A program made the translations under genes and the position numbers. A stretch of 6,734 nucleotides of DNA from the NCBI GenBank assembly GCA_945971355.1, contig CAMFPD010000122.1:1-6734 (forward strand), read 5' to 3'. This DNA comes from an uncultured Lachnobacterium sp. (GTDB taxonomy: Bacteria; Bacillota; Clostridia; Lachnospirales; Lachnospiraceae). Positions 1-6,617 of this stretch are shown in pieces. How positions within the stretch are numbered: position 1 is the stretch's first letter; the number at the start of each line of letters is the position of its first letter. The notes beneath the pieces are model-generated. The model ran no database searches. It was not told where the DNA came from and saw only the letters and a list, made by a program, of their open reading frames with translations.

Positions 1-362
1 AGCTGTGCCAGACAACAGTGGGACCTCACAGAGATGACATGCAATTTTCAATAGATAATATAGATATTAGAAAATATGGATCACAGGGACAGCAGAGAAC
101 GTCTGCTCTATCGTTGAAACTATCAGAGATAGAGCTTGTGAAAAAATCCACAAATAGCGTGCCGGTACTTTTACTGGATGATGTATTGTCAGAGCTTGAC
201 AGTAACAGGCAGAATTATCTGCTCAATAGTATAAGCGATATTCAGACAATAATAACATGTACCGGACTTGAAGAATTTGTAAAAAACAGATTCAAAATAA
301 ATAAGATTTTTCAGGTAATAAGTGGAGAAGTCTTTGAAAAAGAATCATTAGAAGATATTTAG
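1..362 (+). CDS. recF: RecF, DNA repair/replication ATPase (C-terminal third; 5' end outside window)
   Basis: This is the 3' end of recF, open from the left edge in the frame starting at base 3, with 119 codons visible and a TAG stop at 360-362. RecF is a cytoplasmic ABC/SMC-like ATPase that binds gapped DNA and, with RecO and RecR, helps load RecA. The visible part begins in the family motif TVGPHRDD (15-38). It then shows the ABC signature SQGQQR (81-98), a Walker B strand VLLLDD (165-182), and the D-loop LSELD directly after it. The Walker A motif and most of the coiled-coil arm lie upstream. The family is about 360 residues, so roughly one third is seen. The GTG at 18 is an internal valine of the GPHRDD motif, not a start. 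recF is followed after 28 nt by gyrB, the usual order near the origin in Firmicutes. The identification is firm. Confidence 0.95.
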   Translation, partial: LCQTTVGPHRDDMQFSIDNIDIRKYGSQGQQRTSALSLKLSEIELVKKSTNSVPVLLLDDVLSELDSNRQNYLLNSISDIQTIITCTGLEEFVKNRFKINKIFQVISGEVFEKESLEDI

Positions 363-377
363 TTATGCGTTAGAATT

Positions 378-383
378 AGGAGG
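378..383 (+). promoter_or_regulatory. Ribosome binding site of gyrB
   Basis: A perfect AGGAGG lies 7 nt before the ATG at 391, in the short recF-gyrB gap. It fixes the gyrB start. No convincing promoter is visible in the 28-nt gap, so gyrB is probably read from upstream. Confidence 0.9.
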
Positions 384-390
384 TTCTTTC

Positions 391-2325
391 ATGAGTGAAG
401 AATTTAACAGCAATCAGGAATATGGTGGTGACCAGATTCAAATCCTAGAAGGACTTGAAGCAGTAAGAAAAAGACCTGGTATGTATATTGGTAGTACATC
501 TGCAAGAGGACTTCACCATCTGGTATATGAGATTGTAGATAACGCTGTAGATGAAGCATTAGCAGGACATTGTAAAAACATAGAAGTTACCATTAATGAG
601 GATAACTCTATTACAGTACAGGATGATGGAAGAGGAATTCCGGTAGATATAAATCACAAGGCTGGAAAGTCAGCACTTGAGGTAGTATTCACAGTACTTC
701 ACGCAGGAGGTAAATTCGGAGGCGGAGGATACAAGGTATCTGGAGGTCTTCATGGTGTAGGAGCATCAGTCGTAAATGCTTTATCAACATGGTTGACAGT
801 AGAAGTTTATAAAGATGGAAAAATCTATTCTCAGAGCTACAAGCGTGGAAAAGCTGATGGAGAGGTAAAGGTAATAGGAGAGTGTGATAAGGAATTACAC
901 GGAACTAAGGTACATTTTCTTCCAGACAGTGAGATTTTCGAAGAGACAGTATATGATTATGCAACTCTCAAACAAAGACTTCGTGAGACAGCATTTCTTA
1001 CAAAAGGTCTTAGAATTAATATAAAGGATACACGTGAAGGAAGCATACATGACCATGAATTCAGATATGAAGGCGGAATTAAGGAATTTGTTCAGTATTT
1101 GAACAGAGGAAAAGAGCCTCTATATCATGATGTTATTTATTGTGAGGGAACACAGAATGGTGTATATGTTGAGGTTGCACTTCAGCATAATGATTCATTT
1201 AATGATTCAACCTTCAGTTTTGTAAATAACGTAATTACTCCAGAAGGTGGAACACATCTTGCTGGATTTAGGAATGCATTGACAAAGACATTTAACTCTT
1301 ATGCAAGAGAAAATAAGATTATAAAAGATTCAGACCCAGCTCTTACAGGTGATGATATAAGAGAAGGACTTACAGCAATTATATCAATCAAAATTGAGGA
1401 GCCACAGTTTGAGGGACAGACCAAACAGAAGCTTGGAAATAGCGAAGCAAGAGGTGCAGTAGATTCTGTAGTATCAGAGAAGCTTACATATTTCCTCGAG
1501 CAGAATCCAGAAGTTGCAAAGAATATTTGTGAGAAATCACTTCTTGCACAGCGTGCAAGAGAAGCAGCACGAAAAGCAAGAGATCTCACAAGAAGAAAGA
1601 CATCCCTTGAGGGTGGTTCACTTCCAGGAAAGTTAGCTGATTGTTCAGATAAGAATCCAAAAAATTGTGAAATTTTTATTGTAGAGGGAGATTCCGCCGG
1701 TGGATCTGCTAAGACTGCAAGAAGTCGTGCAACACAGGCAATTCTTCCACTTCGTGGAAAAATCTTAAATGTTGAGAAGGCAAGACTTGATCGAATTTAC
1801 GATAATGCAGAGATTAGATCAATGATTACAGCTTTTGGAACAGGAATTCATGAGGAATTTGATATTACAAAGCTTCGTTATGATAAAATTATTATCATGA
1901 CTGATGCCGATGTTGATGGAGCTCATATTGCAACACTTATGCTTACATTTTTATATAGATTCATGCCAGAGCTTATTAAGCAGGGACATGTATATCTTGC
2001 TACACCACCATTGTACAAGATTGAAAAGAATAAAAAGGTATGGTATGCGTATGATGATATTGAGTTAAACCAGATTCTCACAGAAATTGGAAGGGATCAG
2101 AATAACAAGATTCAGCGATATAAAGGACTTGGCGAGATGGATGCAGATCAGTTGTGGGAAACAACAATGGATCCAGAGAAGAGAATATTAAAACAGGTAA
2201 TGATTGATGGAGAAAATTCATCAGAATTAGATGTAACCTTTACAACTCTTATGGGTGATAAGGTAGAGCCAAGACGAGAATTTATTGAAGAAAATGCAAA
2301 ATACGTTCAAAATCTTGATATTTAG
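391..2325 (+). CDS. gyrB: DNA gyrase subunit B (ATPase/Toprim)
   Basis: GyrB is the ATP-hydrolysing half of the A2B2 type IIA topoisomerase that introduces negative supercoils. The 644 residues match the short Gram-positive form, without the roughly 165-residue insertion of E. coli GyrB. The N-terminal GHKL ATPase shows the catalytic Glu47 and Asn51 in YEIVDNAVDEA, the DDGRGIPV motif (78-85) and the ATP-lid GGLHGVGASVVNALS (118-132). The transducer carries the switch-lysine loop QTK (343-345). The Toprim domain has EGDSAGGSA (432-440; Glu432 binds metal), PLRGKILNVEK (453-463) and DADVDG (505-510). The tail has the QRYKGLGEM motif (575-583). At quinolone-region positions Asp434 (E. coli Asp426) is conserved, and Arg455 stands where E. 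coli has Lys447, as I recall for many Gram-positives. All catalytic residues are present. The start is supported by AGGAGG 7 nt upstream. gyrA follows after 20 nt, suggesting translation in step. Confidence 0.99.
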   Translation: MSEEFNSNQEYGGDQIQILEGLEAVRKRPGMYIGSTSARGLHHLVYEIVDNAVDEALAGHCKNIEVTINEDNSITVQDDGRGIPVDINHKAGKSALEVVFTVLHAGGKFGGGGYKVSGGLHGVGASVVNALSTWLTVEVYKDGKIYSQSYKRGKADGEVKVIGECDKELHGTKVHFLPDSEIFEETVYDYATLKQRLRETAFLTKGLRINIKDTREGSIHDHEFRYEGGIKEFVQYLNRGKEPLYHDVIYCEGTQNGVYVEVALQHNDSFNDSTFSFVNNVITPEGGTHLAGFRNALTKTFNSYARENKIIKDSDPALTGDDIREGLTAIISIKIEEPQFEGQTKQKLGNSEARGAVDSVVSEKLTYFLEQNPEVAKNICEKSLLAQRAREAARKARDLTRRKTSLEGGSLPGKLADCSDKNPKNCEIFIVEGDSAGGSAKTARSRATQAILPLRGKILNVEKARLDRIYDNAEIRSMITAFGTGIHEEFDITKLRYDKIIIMTDADVDGAHIATLMLTFLYRFMPELIKQGHVYLATPPLYKIEKNKKVWYAYDDIELNQILTEIGRDQNNKIQRYKGLGEMDADQLWETTMDPEKRILKQVMIDGENSSELDVTFTTLMGDKVEPRREFIEENAKYVQNLDI

Positions 2326-2326
2326 T

Positions 2327-2333
2327 AAGGAGG
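2327..2333 (+). promoter_or_regulatory. Ribosome binding site of gyrA (long spacing to a GTG start)
   Basis: AAGGAGG begins 1 nt after the gyrB stop and ends 12 nt before the GTG at 2346. This spacing is longer than the usual 5-9 nt. An in-frame TAA at 2343-2345 immediately precedes the GTG, so no start further upstream is possible; the next in-frame ATG is codon 18 (2397). Confidence 0.85.
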
Positions 2334-2345
2334 AACAATTTTTAA

Positions 2346-4859
2346 GTGGACGACAAAATATTTGATCAAATTCAACAGGTTGATCTTAAAAAAACAATGG
2401 AAACCTCCTATATTGACTATGCAATGAGTGTAATAGCAAGCCGTGCATTGCCAGATGTAAGAGATGGATTAAAGCCAGTTCAACGAAGAGTATTATACTC
2501 AATGGTAGAACTTGGCAATACACCAGACAAACCGCACAGAAAGTGTGCCCGTATTGTCGGAGATACAATGGGTAAATATCACCCACATGGAGATAGCTCA
2601 ATTTATGGAGCACTTGTTAACATGGCACAGGATTGGTCAATGAGATATACACTTGTTGACGGACATGGTAACTTCGGTTCAGTGGACGGAGATGGTGCAG
2701 CTGCCATGCGATATACAGAGGCAAGGTTATCTAAGATATCTCTTCAGATGATAGAAGATATCAACAAAGATACAGTTGACTTTGTTCCTAACTTTGATGA
2801 GACAGAGAGTGAGCCAACAGTACTTCCATCACGTTTTCCAAACTTATTAGTAAATGGAACAACAGGTATTGCTGTAGGTATGGCAACAAATATTCCACCT
2901 CATAACCTTAAAGAGGTAATAGGTGCAGTTGTTAAGTTAATAGACAACGAAATAGAAGATAAAGAAACAACAATTGATGAACTAATGGAAGTAGTTAAGG
3001 GACCTGACTTTCCTACTGGAGGAATAATTCTCGGAACATCAGGAATCAATGAAGCATATCGCACAGGACGTGGAAAAATAAGAGTTCGTGCGGTTACAGA
3101 TATTGAGCCAATGGAAAATGGTAAGAACAGAATTGTTGTAACTGAATTACCATATCTTGTAAACAAGGCAAGACTTATTGAAAAAATAGCTGAGCTTCAT
3201 AAAGATAAGAAAATAGATGGAATAACAGATCTTCGTGATGAGACAAGCCGTGAAGGAATGCGTGTTGTAATCGAGTTAAGAAGAGATGTAAATCCAAGTG
3301 TTGTACTCAATCTTTTGTATAAGCATACACAGTTGCAGGATACATTTGGTGTAATTAATCTTGCACTTGTAGATGGACAGCCTAAGATTTTAAATTTATA
3401 TGAGCTTTTAAATTATTACTTAATTCATCAGAAGGAAGTAGTAACAAGAAGAACACAGTTTGATTTAAAGAAGGCAGAAGCAAGAGCTCATATTTTAGAA
3501 GGATTAATAATCGCTCAGGATAATATTGATGAAGTAATTAATATTATTCGTTCAAGTCAGACAACACCAGAAGCAAAGACAAGACTTATTGAGAGATTTG
3601 CTCTTTCAGATGAACAGGCTCAAGCAATTGTAGATATGCGTCTTAAAGCTCTTACCGGTTTGGAAAGAGAAAAATTAGAGGCAGAATTAAAAGATTTAGT
3701 TGCTCTTATTGCAGAGTTAAAAGAGATTCTTGCAGATGAGAAGAAGCTGCTTGGAGTAATAAGAGAAGAAATCCTTGTTATATCTGCAAAATATGGGGAT
3801 GAAAGAAGAACCCAGATTGGATATGACGAATATGATATGTCCATGGAGGATCTTATTCCTGAAACAAACACAGTCATAACAATGACAAAGGTTGGCTACA
3901 TAAAGAGAATGAGCATTGATAATTTTAAGGCTCAGCATCGTGGTGGCAAGGGAATCAAGGGAATGGAGACAATTGAGGATGATTATATTGTGGAGATGAT
4001 GATGACAACATCGCATCATTACCTCATGTTCTTCACAAATACTGGAAGAGTGTACAGAATTAAAGCATACGAGATACCAGAGGCAAGTAGAACAAGTAGA
4101 GGAACTGCAATAATCAACCTTATTCCACTTCAGCCAGGAGAGAAGATTACAGCAATGATTCCAATTAAGGAATACAATGATGATCACTATCTTCTTATGG
4201 CAACAAGAAAGGGAATTGTAAAGAAAACACCAATTACAGATTATGAAAATATTCGTAAGAATGGTTTAGCCGCAATTAACCTTAGAGAAGACGATAAGTT
4301 AATAGAGGTTAAGGTGACGGATAATACAGAGGAGGTATTCCTCTTTACAAAATTTGGACAGTGTATAAGATTTAAGGAAACAGACGTCAGATCAACAGGA
4401 AGAACAACAATGGGTGTAATAGGTATGAATCTTGCACCTTATGATGTTGTTATTGCAATGCAGCTTGCATCTCAGGGAGAATCTGTAATGATTGTTTCTG
4501 AAAACGGTCTTGGAAAATGTACATTAATAAGTGAGTTCACTGCTCAAAATCGTGGTGGAAAGGGTGTTAAATGTTATAAGATAACTGAGAAATCAGGAAA
4601 TCTTGTAGGAGTAAAATCTGTAGGAAAAGATGATGAAATCATGTTGATTACAACAGAGGGAATTATCATTAGAATGCAGGTTAATGATACAACACTTCTT
4701 GGAAGAGTAACAACAGGAGTTAAACTTATCAACCTTAGCGAAGGTGTAAAAGTGGCAAGTATTGCAAAGGTAGTAGAGGATAAATCTTTAATTCCACCAG
4801 AGGAAGTAAAATCTGAAGATAAGCCAGCAGAAGCTGAAGTAGAATCATCAGAAGAATAA
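2346..4859 (+). CDS. gyrA: DNA gyrase subunit A (DNA breakage-rejoining)
   Basis: GyrA cleaves and rejoins DNA and wraps it chirally; with GyrB it forms the supercoiling enzyme. The 837 residues fit the family. The N-terminal winged-helix region has SYIDYAMSVI (21-30) and SRALPDVRDGLKPVQRR (32-48). The quinolone region HPHGDSSIYG is at 79-88, and the catalytic tyrosine is Tyr123 in AAMRYTEARL. Tower and coiled-coil regions follow, up to about residue 485. The beta-pinwheel C-terminal domain (about 500-810) carries the GyrA-box QHRGGKG (530-536; consensus QRRGGKG) and a second box-like QNRGGKG (734-740). The last 25 or so residues are strongly acidic, as in other GyrA tails that modulate wrapping. 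The ParC alternative is unlikely given the GyrA-box and the gyrB neighbour. The GTG start is chosen because TAA precedes it directly, a Shine-Dalgarno sequence lies upstream, and starting at Met18 would cut just before the conserved SYIDYAMS. Gly88 at the E. coli Asp87 position is unusual. Confidence 0.98.
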   Translation: MDDKIFDQIQQVDLKKTMETSYIDYAMSVIASRALPDVRDGLKPVQRRVLYSMVELGNTPDKPHRKCARIVGDTMGKYHPHGDSSIYGALVNMAQDWSMRYTLVDGHGNFGSVDGDGAAAMRYTEARLSKISLQMIEDINKDTVDFVPNFDETESEPTVLPSRFPNLLVNGTTGIAVGMATNIPPHNLKEVIGAVVKLIDNEIEDKETTIDELMEVVKGPDFPTGGIILGTSGINEAYRTGRGKIRVRAVTDIEPMENGKNRIVVTELPYLVNKARLIEKIAELHKDKKIDGITDLRDETSREGMRVVIELRRDVNPSVVLNLLYKHTQLQDTFGVINLALVDGQPKILNLYELLNYYLIHQKEVVTRRTQFDLKKAEARAHILEGLIIAQDNIDEVINIIRSSQTTPEAKTRLIERFALSDEQAQAIVDMRLKALTGLEREKLEAELKDLVALIAELKEILADEKKLLGVIREEILVISAKYGDERRTQIGYDEYDMSMEDLIPETNTVITMTKVGYIKRMSIDNFKAQHRGGKGIKGMETIEDDYIVEMMMTTSHHYLMFFTNTGRVYRIKAYEIPEASRTSRGTAIINLIPLQPGEKITAMIPIKEYNDDHYLLMATRKGIVKKTPITDYENIRKNGLAAINLREDDKLIEVKVTDNTEEVFLFTKFGQCIRFKETDVRSTGRTTMGVIGMNLAPYDVVIAMQLASQGESVMIVSENGLGKCTLISEFTAQNRGGKGVKCYKITEKSGNLVGVKSVGKDDEIMLITTEGIIIRMQVNDTTLLGRVTTGVKLINLSEGVKVASIAKVVEDKSLIPPEEVKSEDKPAEAEVESSEE

Positions 4860-4873
4860 TTAGAAATGCAATT

Positions 4874-4903
4874 ATAAAGCAGGGACTTAAATCCCTGCTT
4901 TAT
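4874..4903 (+). terminator. Hairpin terminator after gyrA
   Basis: A perfect 12-bp inverted repeat, ATAAAGCAGGGA (4874-4885) and TCCCTGCTTTAT (4892-4903), is separated by a 6-nt loop. It starts 14 nt after the gyrA stop. The descending T-rich arm runs on as TTTATTTAT, a modest rather than classic U-tract, so read-through into the fumarase genes is possible. The fumarase ribosome binding site begins only 8 nt after the stem. Confidence 0.75.
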
Positions 4904-4911
4904 TTATAAAT

Positions 4912-4916
4912 AGGAG
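4912..4916 (+). promoter_or_regulatory. Ribosome binding site of fumarase alpha
   Basis: AGGAG lies 5 nt before the ATG at 4922 and supports that start. It sits 8 nt downstream of the gyrA terminator hairpin, leaving little room for a separate promoter between the two. Confidence 0.85.
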
Positions 4917-4921
4917 TAAAT

Positions 4922-5767
4922 ATGATTAGAGAAATAAAAACAGAAATTATAACAGAGAACGTAAAAGAAATGTGTATTGAATCAAATCACTTTTTATCAC
5001 CAGACATGGATAAAAAGCTAAAGGAAGCAACTAATACAGAAAAATCAGAACTTGGAAAGAAAATATTAAATCAGCTTCAAGAAAATTTGAAAATAGCAGG
5101 TAAAGAAATGATACCAATATGCCAGGATACAGGAATGGCAGTTTTCTTTGTAGAAGTTGGTCAGGATGTGCATTTTGTAGGTGAATCAATAGAAGATGCA
5201 ATAAATGAAGGTGTCAGACAAGGATACACAGATGGATATTTGAGAAAATCAGTAGTTAATGATCCAATAATAAGAGAAAATACAAGGGATAACACACCAG
5301 CGGTTATTCATTATTCAATCGTACCAGGTAATAAAGTAAAAATTACATTTGCACCAAAGGGATTTGGTTCGGAAAATATGAGCAGAGTTTTTATGTTAAA
5401 GCCAGCAGACGGAATTGAAGGTGTAAAGAATGCAATTCTTACAGCTGTCAAGGACGCAGGTCCAAATGCATGTCCACCAATGGTAGTAGGCGTAGGTGTA
5501 GGTGGAACTTTTGAAAAATGTACAATTTTAGCGAAGAAGGCATTAACTCGTCCCGCAGGAGAAAATAGTGATATAGAATATGTGGCTGAGCTGGAAAAAG
5601 AGTTACTTGAAAAAATTAATAAGATGGGGATTGGACCTGGAGGATTAGGTGGAAGTACCACAGCACTTGCAGTAAATATAAACACATATCCAACACATAT
5701 TGCAGGTCTTCCAGTAGCAGTAAATATATGTTGTCATGTAAATAGACATGCTGTAAGAATAATTTAG
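4922..5767 (+). CDS. Class I fumarate hydratase, alpha (iron-sulfur) subunit
   Basis: This is the N-terminal half of a two-subunit [4Fe-4S] hydro-lyase of the FumA/TtdA family, which reversibly hydrates fumarate to L-malate in the cytoplasm. The 281 residues are full length for the alpha subunit. Three cysteines match the cluster ligands of class I fumarases: Cys67 in ICQDTG (66-71), Cys184 in NACPP (182-186) and, most likely, Cys271 in NICCH (268-272). The substrate-side motifs RENTRDNTP (118-126) and PKGFGSEN (145-152), and the glycine-rich MGIGPGGLGGSTTAL (235-249), are also present. The start has AGGAG 5 nt upstream. The matching beta subunit lies 130 nt downstream on the same strand. The protein could instead be L(+)-tartrate dehydratase alpha, a close relative that sequence alone separates poorly. 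Fumarase is preferred as the commoner role in fermentative anaerobes with a partial TCA branch. The cluster type is known to be oxygen-sensitive, which suits an anaerobe. No promoter of its own was found. Confidence 0.92.
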   Translation: MIREIKTEIITENVKEMCIESNHFLSPDMDKKLKEATNTEKSELGKKILNQLQENLKIAGKEMIPICQDTGMAVFFVEVGQDVHFVGESIEDAINEGVRQGYTDGYLRKSVVNDPIIRENTRDNTPAVIHYSIVPGNKVKITFAPKGFGSENMSRVFMLKPADGIEGVKNAILTAVKDAGPNACPPMVVGVGVGGTFEKCTILAKKALTRPAGENSDIEYVAELEKELLEKINKMGIGPGGLGGSTTALAVNINTYPTHIAGLPVAVNICCHVNRHAVRII

Positions 5768-5828
5768 ACAGTTACAATATTAATAAAAAGAACGTTTTGT
5801 GTAAAAAGGACAGTAAAATCAAAGTAAT

Positions 5829-5837
5829 TGTGGATAA
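5829..5837 (-). promoter_or_regulatory. Perfect DnaA-box sequence TTATCCACA
   Basis: The + strand reads TGTGGATAA, the exact reverse complement of the 9-mer TTATCCACA bound by DnaA. It lies in the non-coding gap between the fumarase subunit genes, 61 nt before the beta-subunit start. By eye it is the only exact or one-mismatch match in the window. Whether DnaA binds here is inference. Confidence 0.5.
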
Positions 5838-5887
5838 CTTTCTGAATATATGAAAAAAGTATTTAATTAGTGATAATCAGAATATAT

Positions 5888-5892
5888 AGGAG
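5888..5892 (+). promoter_or_regulatory. Ribosome binding site of fumarase beta
   Basis: AGGAG lies 5 nt before the ATG at 5898. It shows that the beta subunit is translated independently and does not depend on coupling to the alpha gene 130 nt upstream. Confidence 0.85.
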
Positions 5893-5897
5893 AAAAA

Positions 5898-6452
5898 ATG
5901 GATAAATATATAACAACACCTATAACAGAGGAAAAAACAAAGGATCTTAATTCAGGAGATTATGTATATATCACAGGCACAATATATGTAGCAAGAGATG
6001 CAGCTCATAAGAGAATGATTGAAGCATTAGATAGAGGGAATGAGTTGCCAATAGATATAGTAGATTCAACTATATATTATATGGGACCATCTCCAGCTAG
6101 AGAAGGAAGACCAATAGGGTCTGCAGGTCCAACAACAGCCACAAGAATGGATAAGTTTGCACCAACCTTACTTGATCTTGGAGAAAAGGCAATGATTGGA
6201 AAAGGAAAAAGATCTAAAGAGGTAATTGATGCTATTATTAGAAATAAAGCAGTATATTTTGCAGCAGTAGGTGGAGCAGGAGCATTATTATCTAAATGCA
6301 TCAAAGAATCAGAAGTGGTATGCTATGATGATTTGGGAGCAGAAGCAATTAGAAAATTATACGTAGAAAATTTTCCTGTAATTGTGGTAATAGACCGAGA
6401 AGGAAATAATTTGTATGAAACAGCTATAAAGGAATTTTGTGAGATAGAATAG
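5898..6452 (+). CDS. Class I fumarate hydratase, beta subunit
   Basis: This is the C-terminal half of the class I iron-sulfur fumarase (FumB-beta/TtdB family). It joins the alpha subunit to complete the active site at their interface. The 184 residues are full length for the family. Visible motifs are the early TTPITEEKTKDLNSGD (6-21), VARDAAHKRM (31-40), YMGPSP (61-66), the highly conserved GPTTATRMD (77-85), GKGKR (101-105), GGAGALL (125-131), DDLGAEA (144-150) and VIDREGN (164-170). In single-chain homologues the Thr and Arg of the GPTTxxRM motif and the Arg of the RDAAHKR motif contact substrate; all are kept here. It could equally be called tartrate dehydratase beta on sequence alone. 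The start is fixed by AGGAG 5 nt upstream. No clear intrinsic terminator follows; downstream is AT-rich sequence with only weak inverted repeats. Confidence 0.92.
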   Translation: MDKYITTPITEEKTKDLNSGDYVYITGTIYVARDAAHKRMIEALDRGNELPIDIVDSTIYYMGPSPAREGRPIGSAGPTTATRMDKFAPTLLDLGEKAMIGKGKRSKEVIDAIIRNKAVYFAAVGGAGALLSKCIKESEVVCYDDLGAEAIRKLYVENFPVIVVIDREGNNLYETAIKEFCEIE

Positions 6453-6535
6453 TACATAAAATGTAGTAGTGAAATCAAAATATTATACTATAAATTAGTA
6501 GTAAAAAAACTTATAAAAAAAGTTCAATATAATCG

Positions 6536-6564
6536 TTGACAAATAGAGAAAATTTTAGTAATAT
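6536..6564 (+). promoter_or_regulatory. Sigma-A-type promoter of the tRNA-Ser gene
   Basis: A perfect -35 box TTGACA (6536-6541) is followed after exactly 17 bp by TAATAT (6559-6564) as the -10 box. An overlapping TATAAC (6562-6567) matches the -10 consensus better but has a 20-bp spacer. Transcription would start near 6571, leaving a precursor leader of about 47 nt before the tRNA. The spacer upstream (6453-6535) is very AT-rich, which may help as an UP-like region, and holds no other feature I can support. Confidence 0.75.
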
Positions 6565-6617
6565 AACTAATGCGTCACAGCGCAGGAAACAATTTAATAT
6601 TGTTTAATATGAACTTT

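Larger units (their letters stand above)
5768..5897 (+). other. 130-nt non-coding gap between the fumarase subunit genes
   Basis: This is a very AT-rich stretch with no recognisable gene. The frame of the alpha subunit stays open for 19 codons after its TAG but encodes nothing recognisable. I see no good sigma-A promoter pair and no terminator. Its notable content is a perfect DnaA box (5829-5837) and a twice-occurring GAATATAT (5844-5851 and 5880-5887), the second copy next to the beta-subunit ribosome binding site. Confidence 0.6.

Noticed and set aside
18..20. GTG at 18 as the start of a separate 114-residue gene
   Set aside because: The frame is open to the left edge and the GTG codes the valine within RecF's conserved TVGPHRDD motif.
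1299..1589. 96-codon open frame on the - strand inside gyrB
   Set aside because: It is fully antisense to the GyrB transducer region with no independent support.
3717..4187. 156-codon open frame on the - strand inside gyrA
   Set aside because: It is antisense to the conserved gyrA C-terminal domain, has an odd Cys/His/Ile-rich composition and no ribosome binding site that I can see. It is a by-product of gyrA codon use.
5311..5685. 124-codon open frame on the - strand inside the fumarase alpha gene
   Set aside because: It mirrors the conserved glycine-rich fumarase segment and its protein has low complexity (Ser/Pro/Phe). It is an antisense shadow.
5765..5827. Read-through extension of the fumarase alpha frame past its TAG (19 more codons)
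   Set aside because: The protein already ends at the normal family C-terminus after the NICCH motif, and the extension is basic, AT-driven sequence with no recognisable motif.
5795..5852. Possible promoter for fumarase beta (TAAAAT at 5814, TATATG at 5847)
   Set aside because: Neither -10-like box has an acceptable -35 box at 16-18 bp; in such AT-rich DNA these matches are expected by chance.
6480..6524. Short inverted repeats after the fumarase beta gene (TACTA/TAGTA and AACTT/AAGTT)
   Set aside because: The stems are only 5 bp, nearly all A-T, and lack a following T-run, so they do not make a credible terminator.
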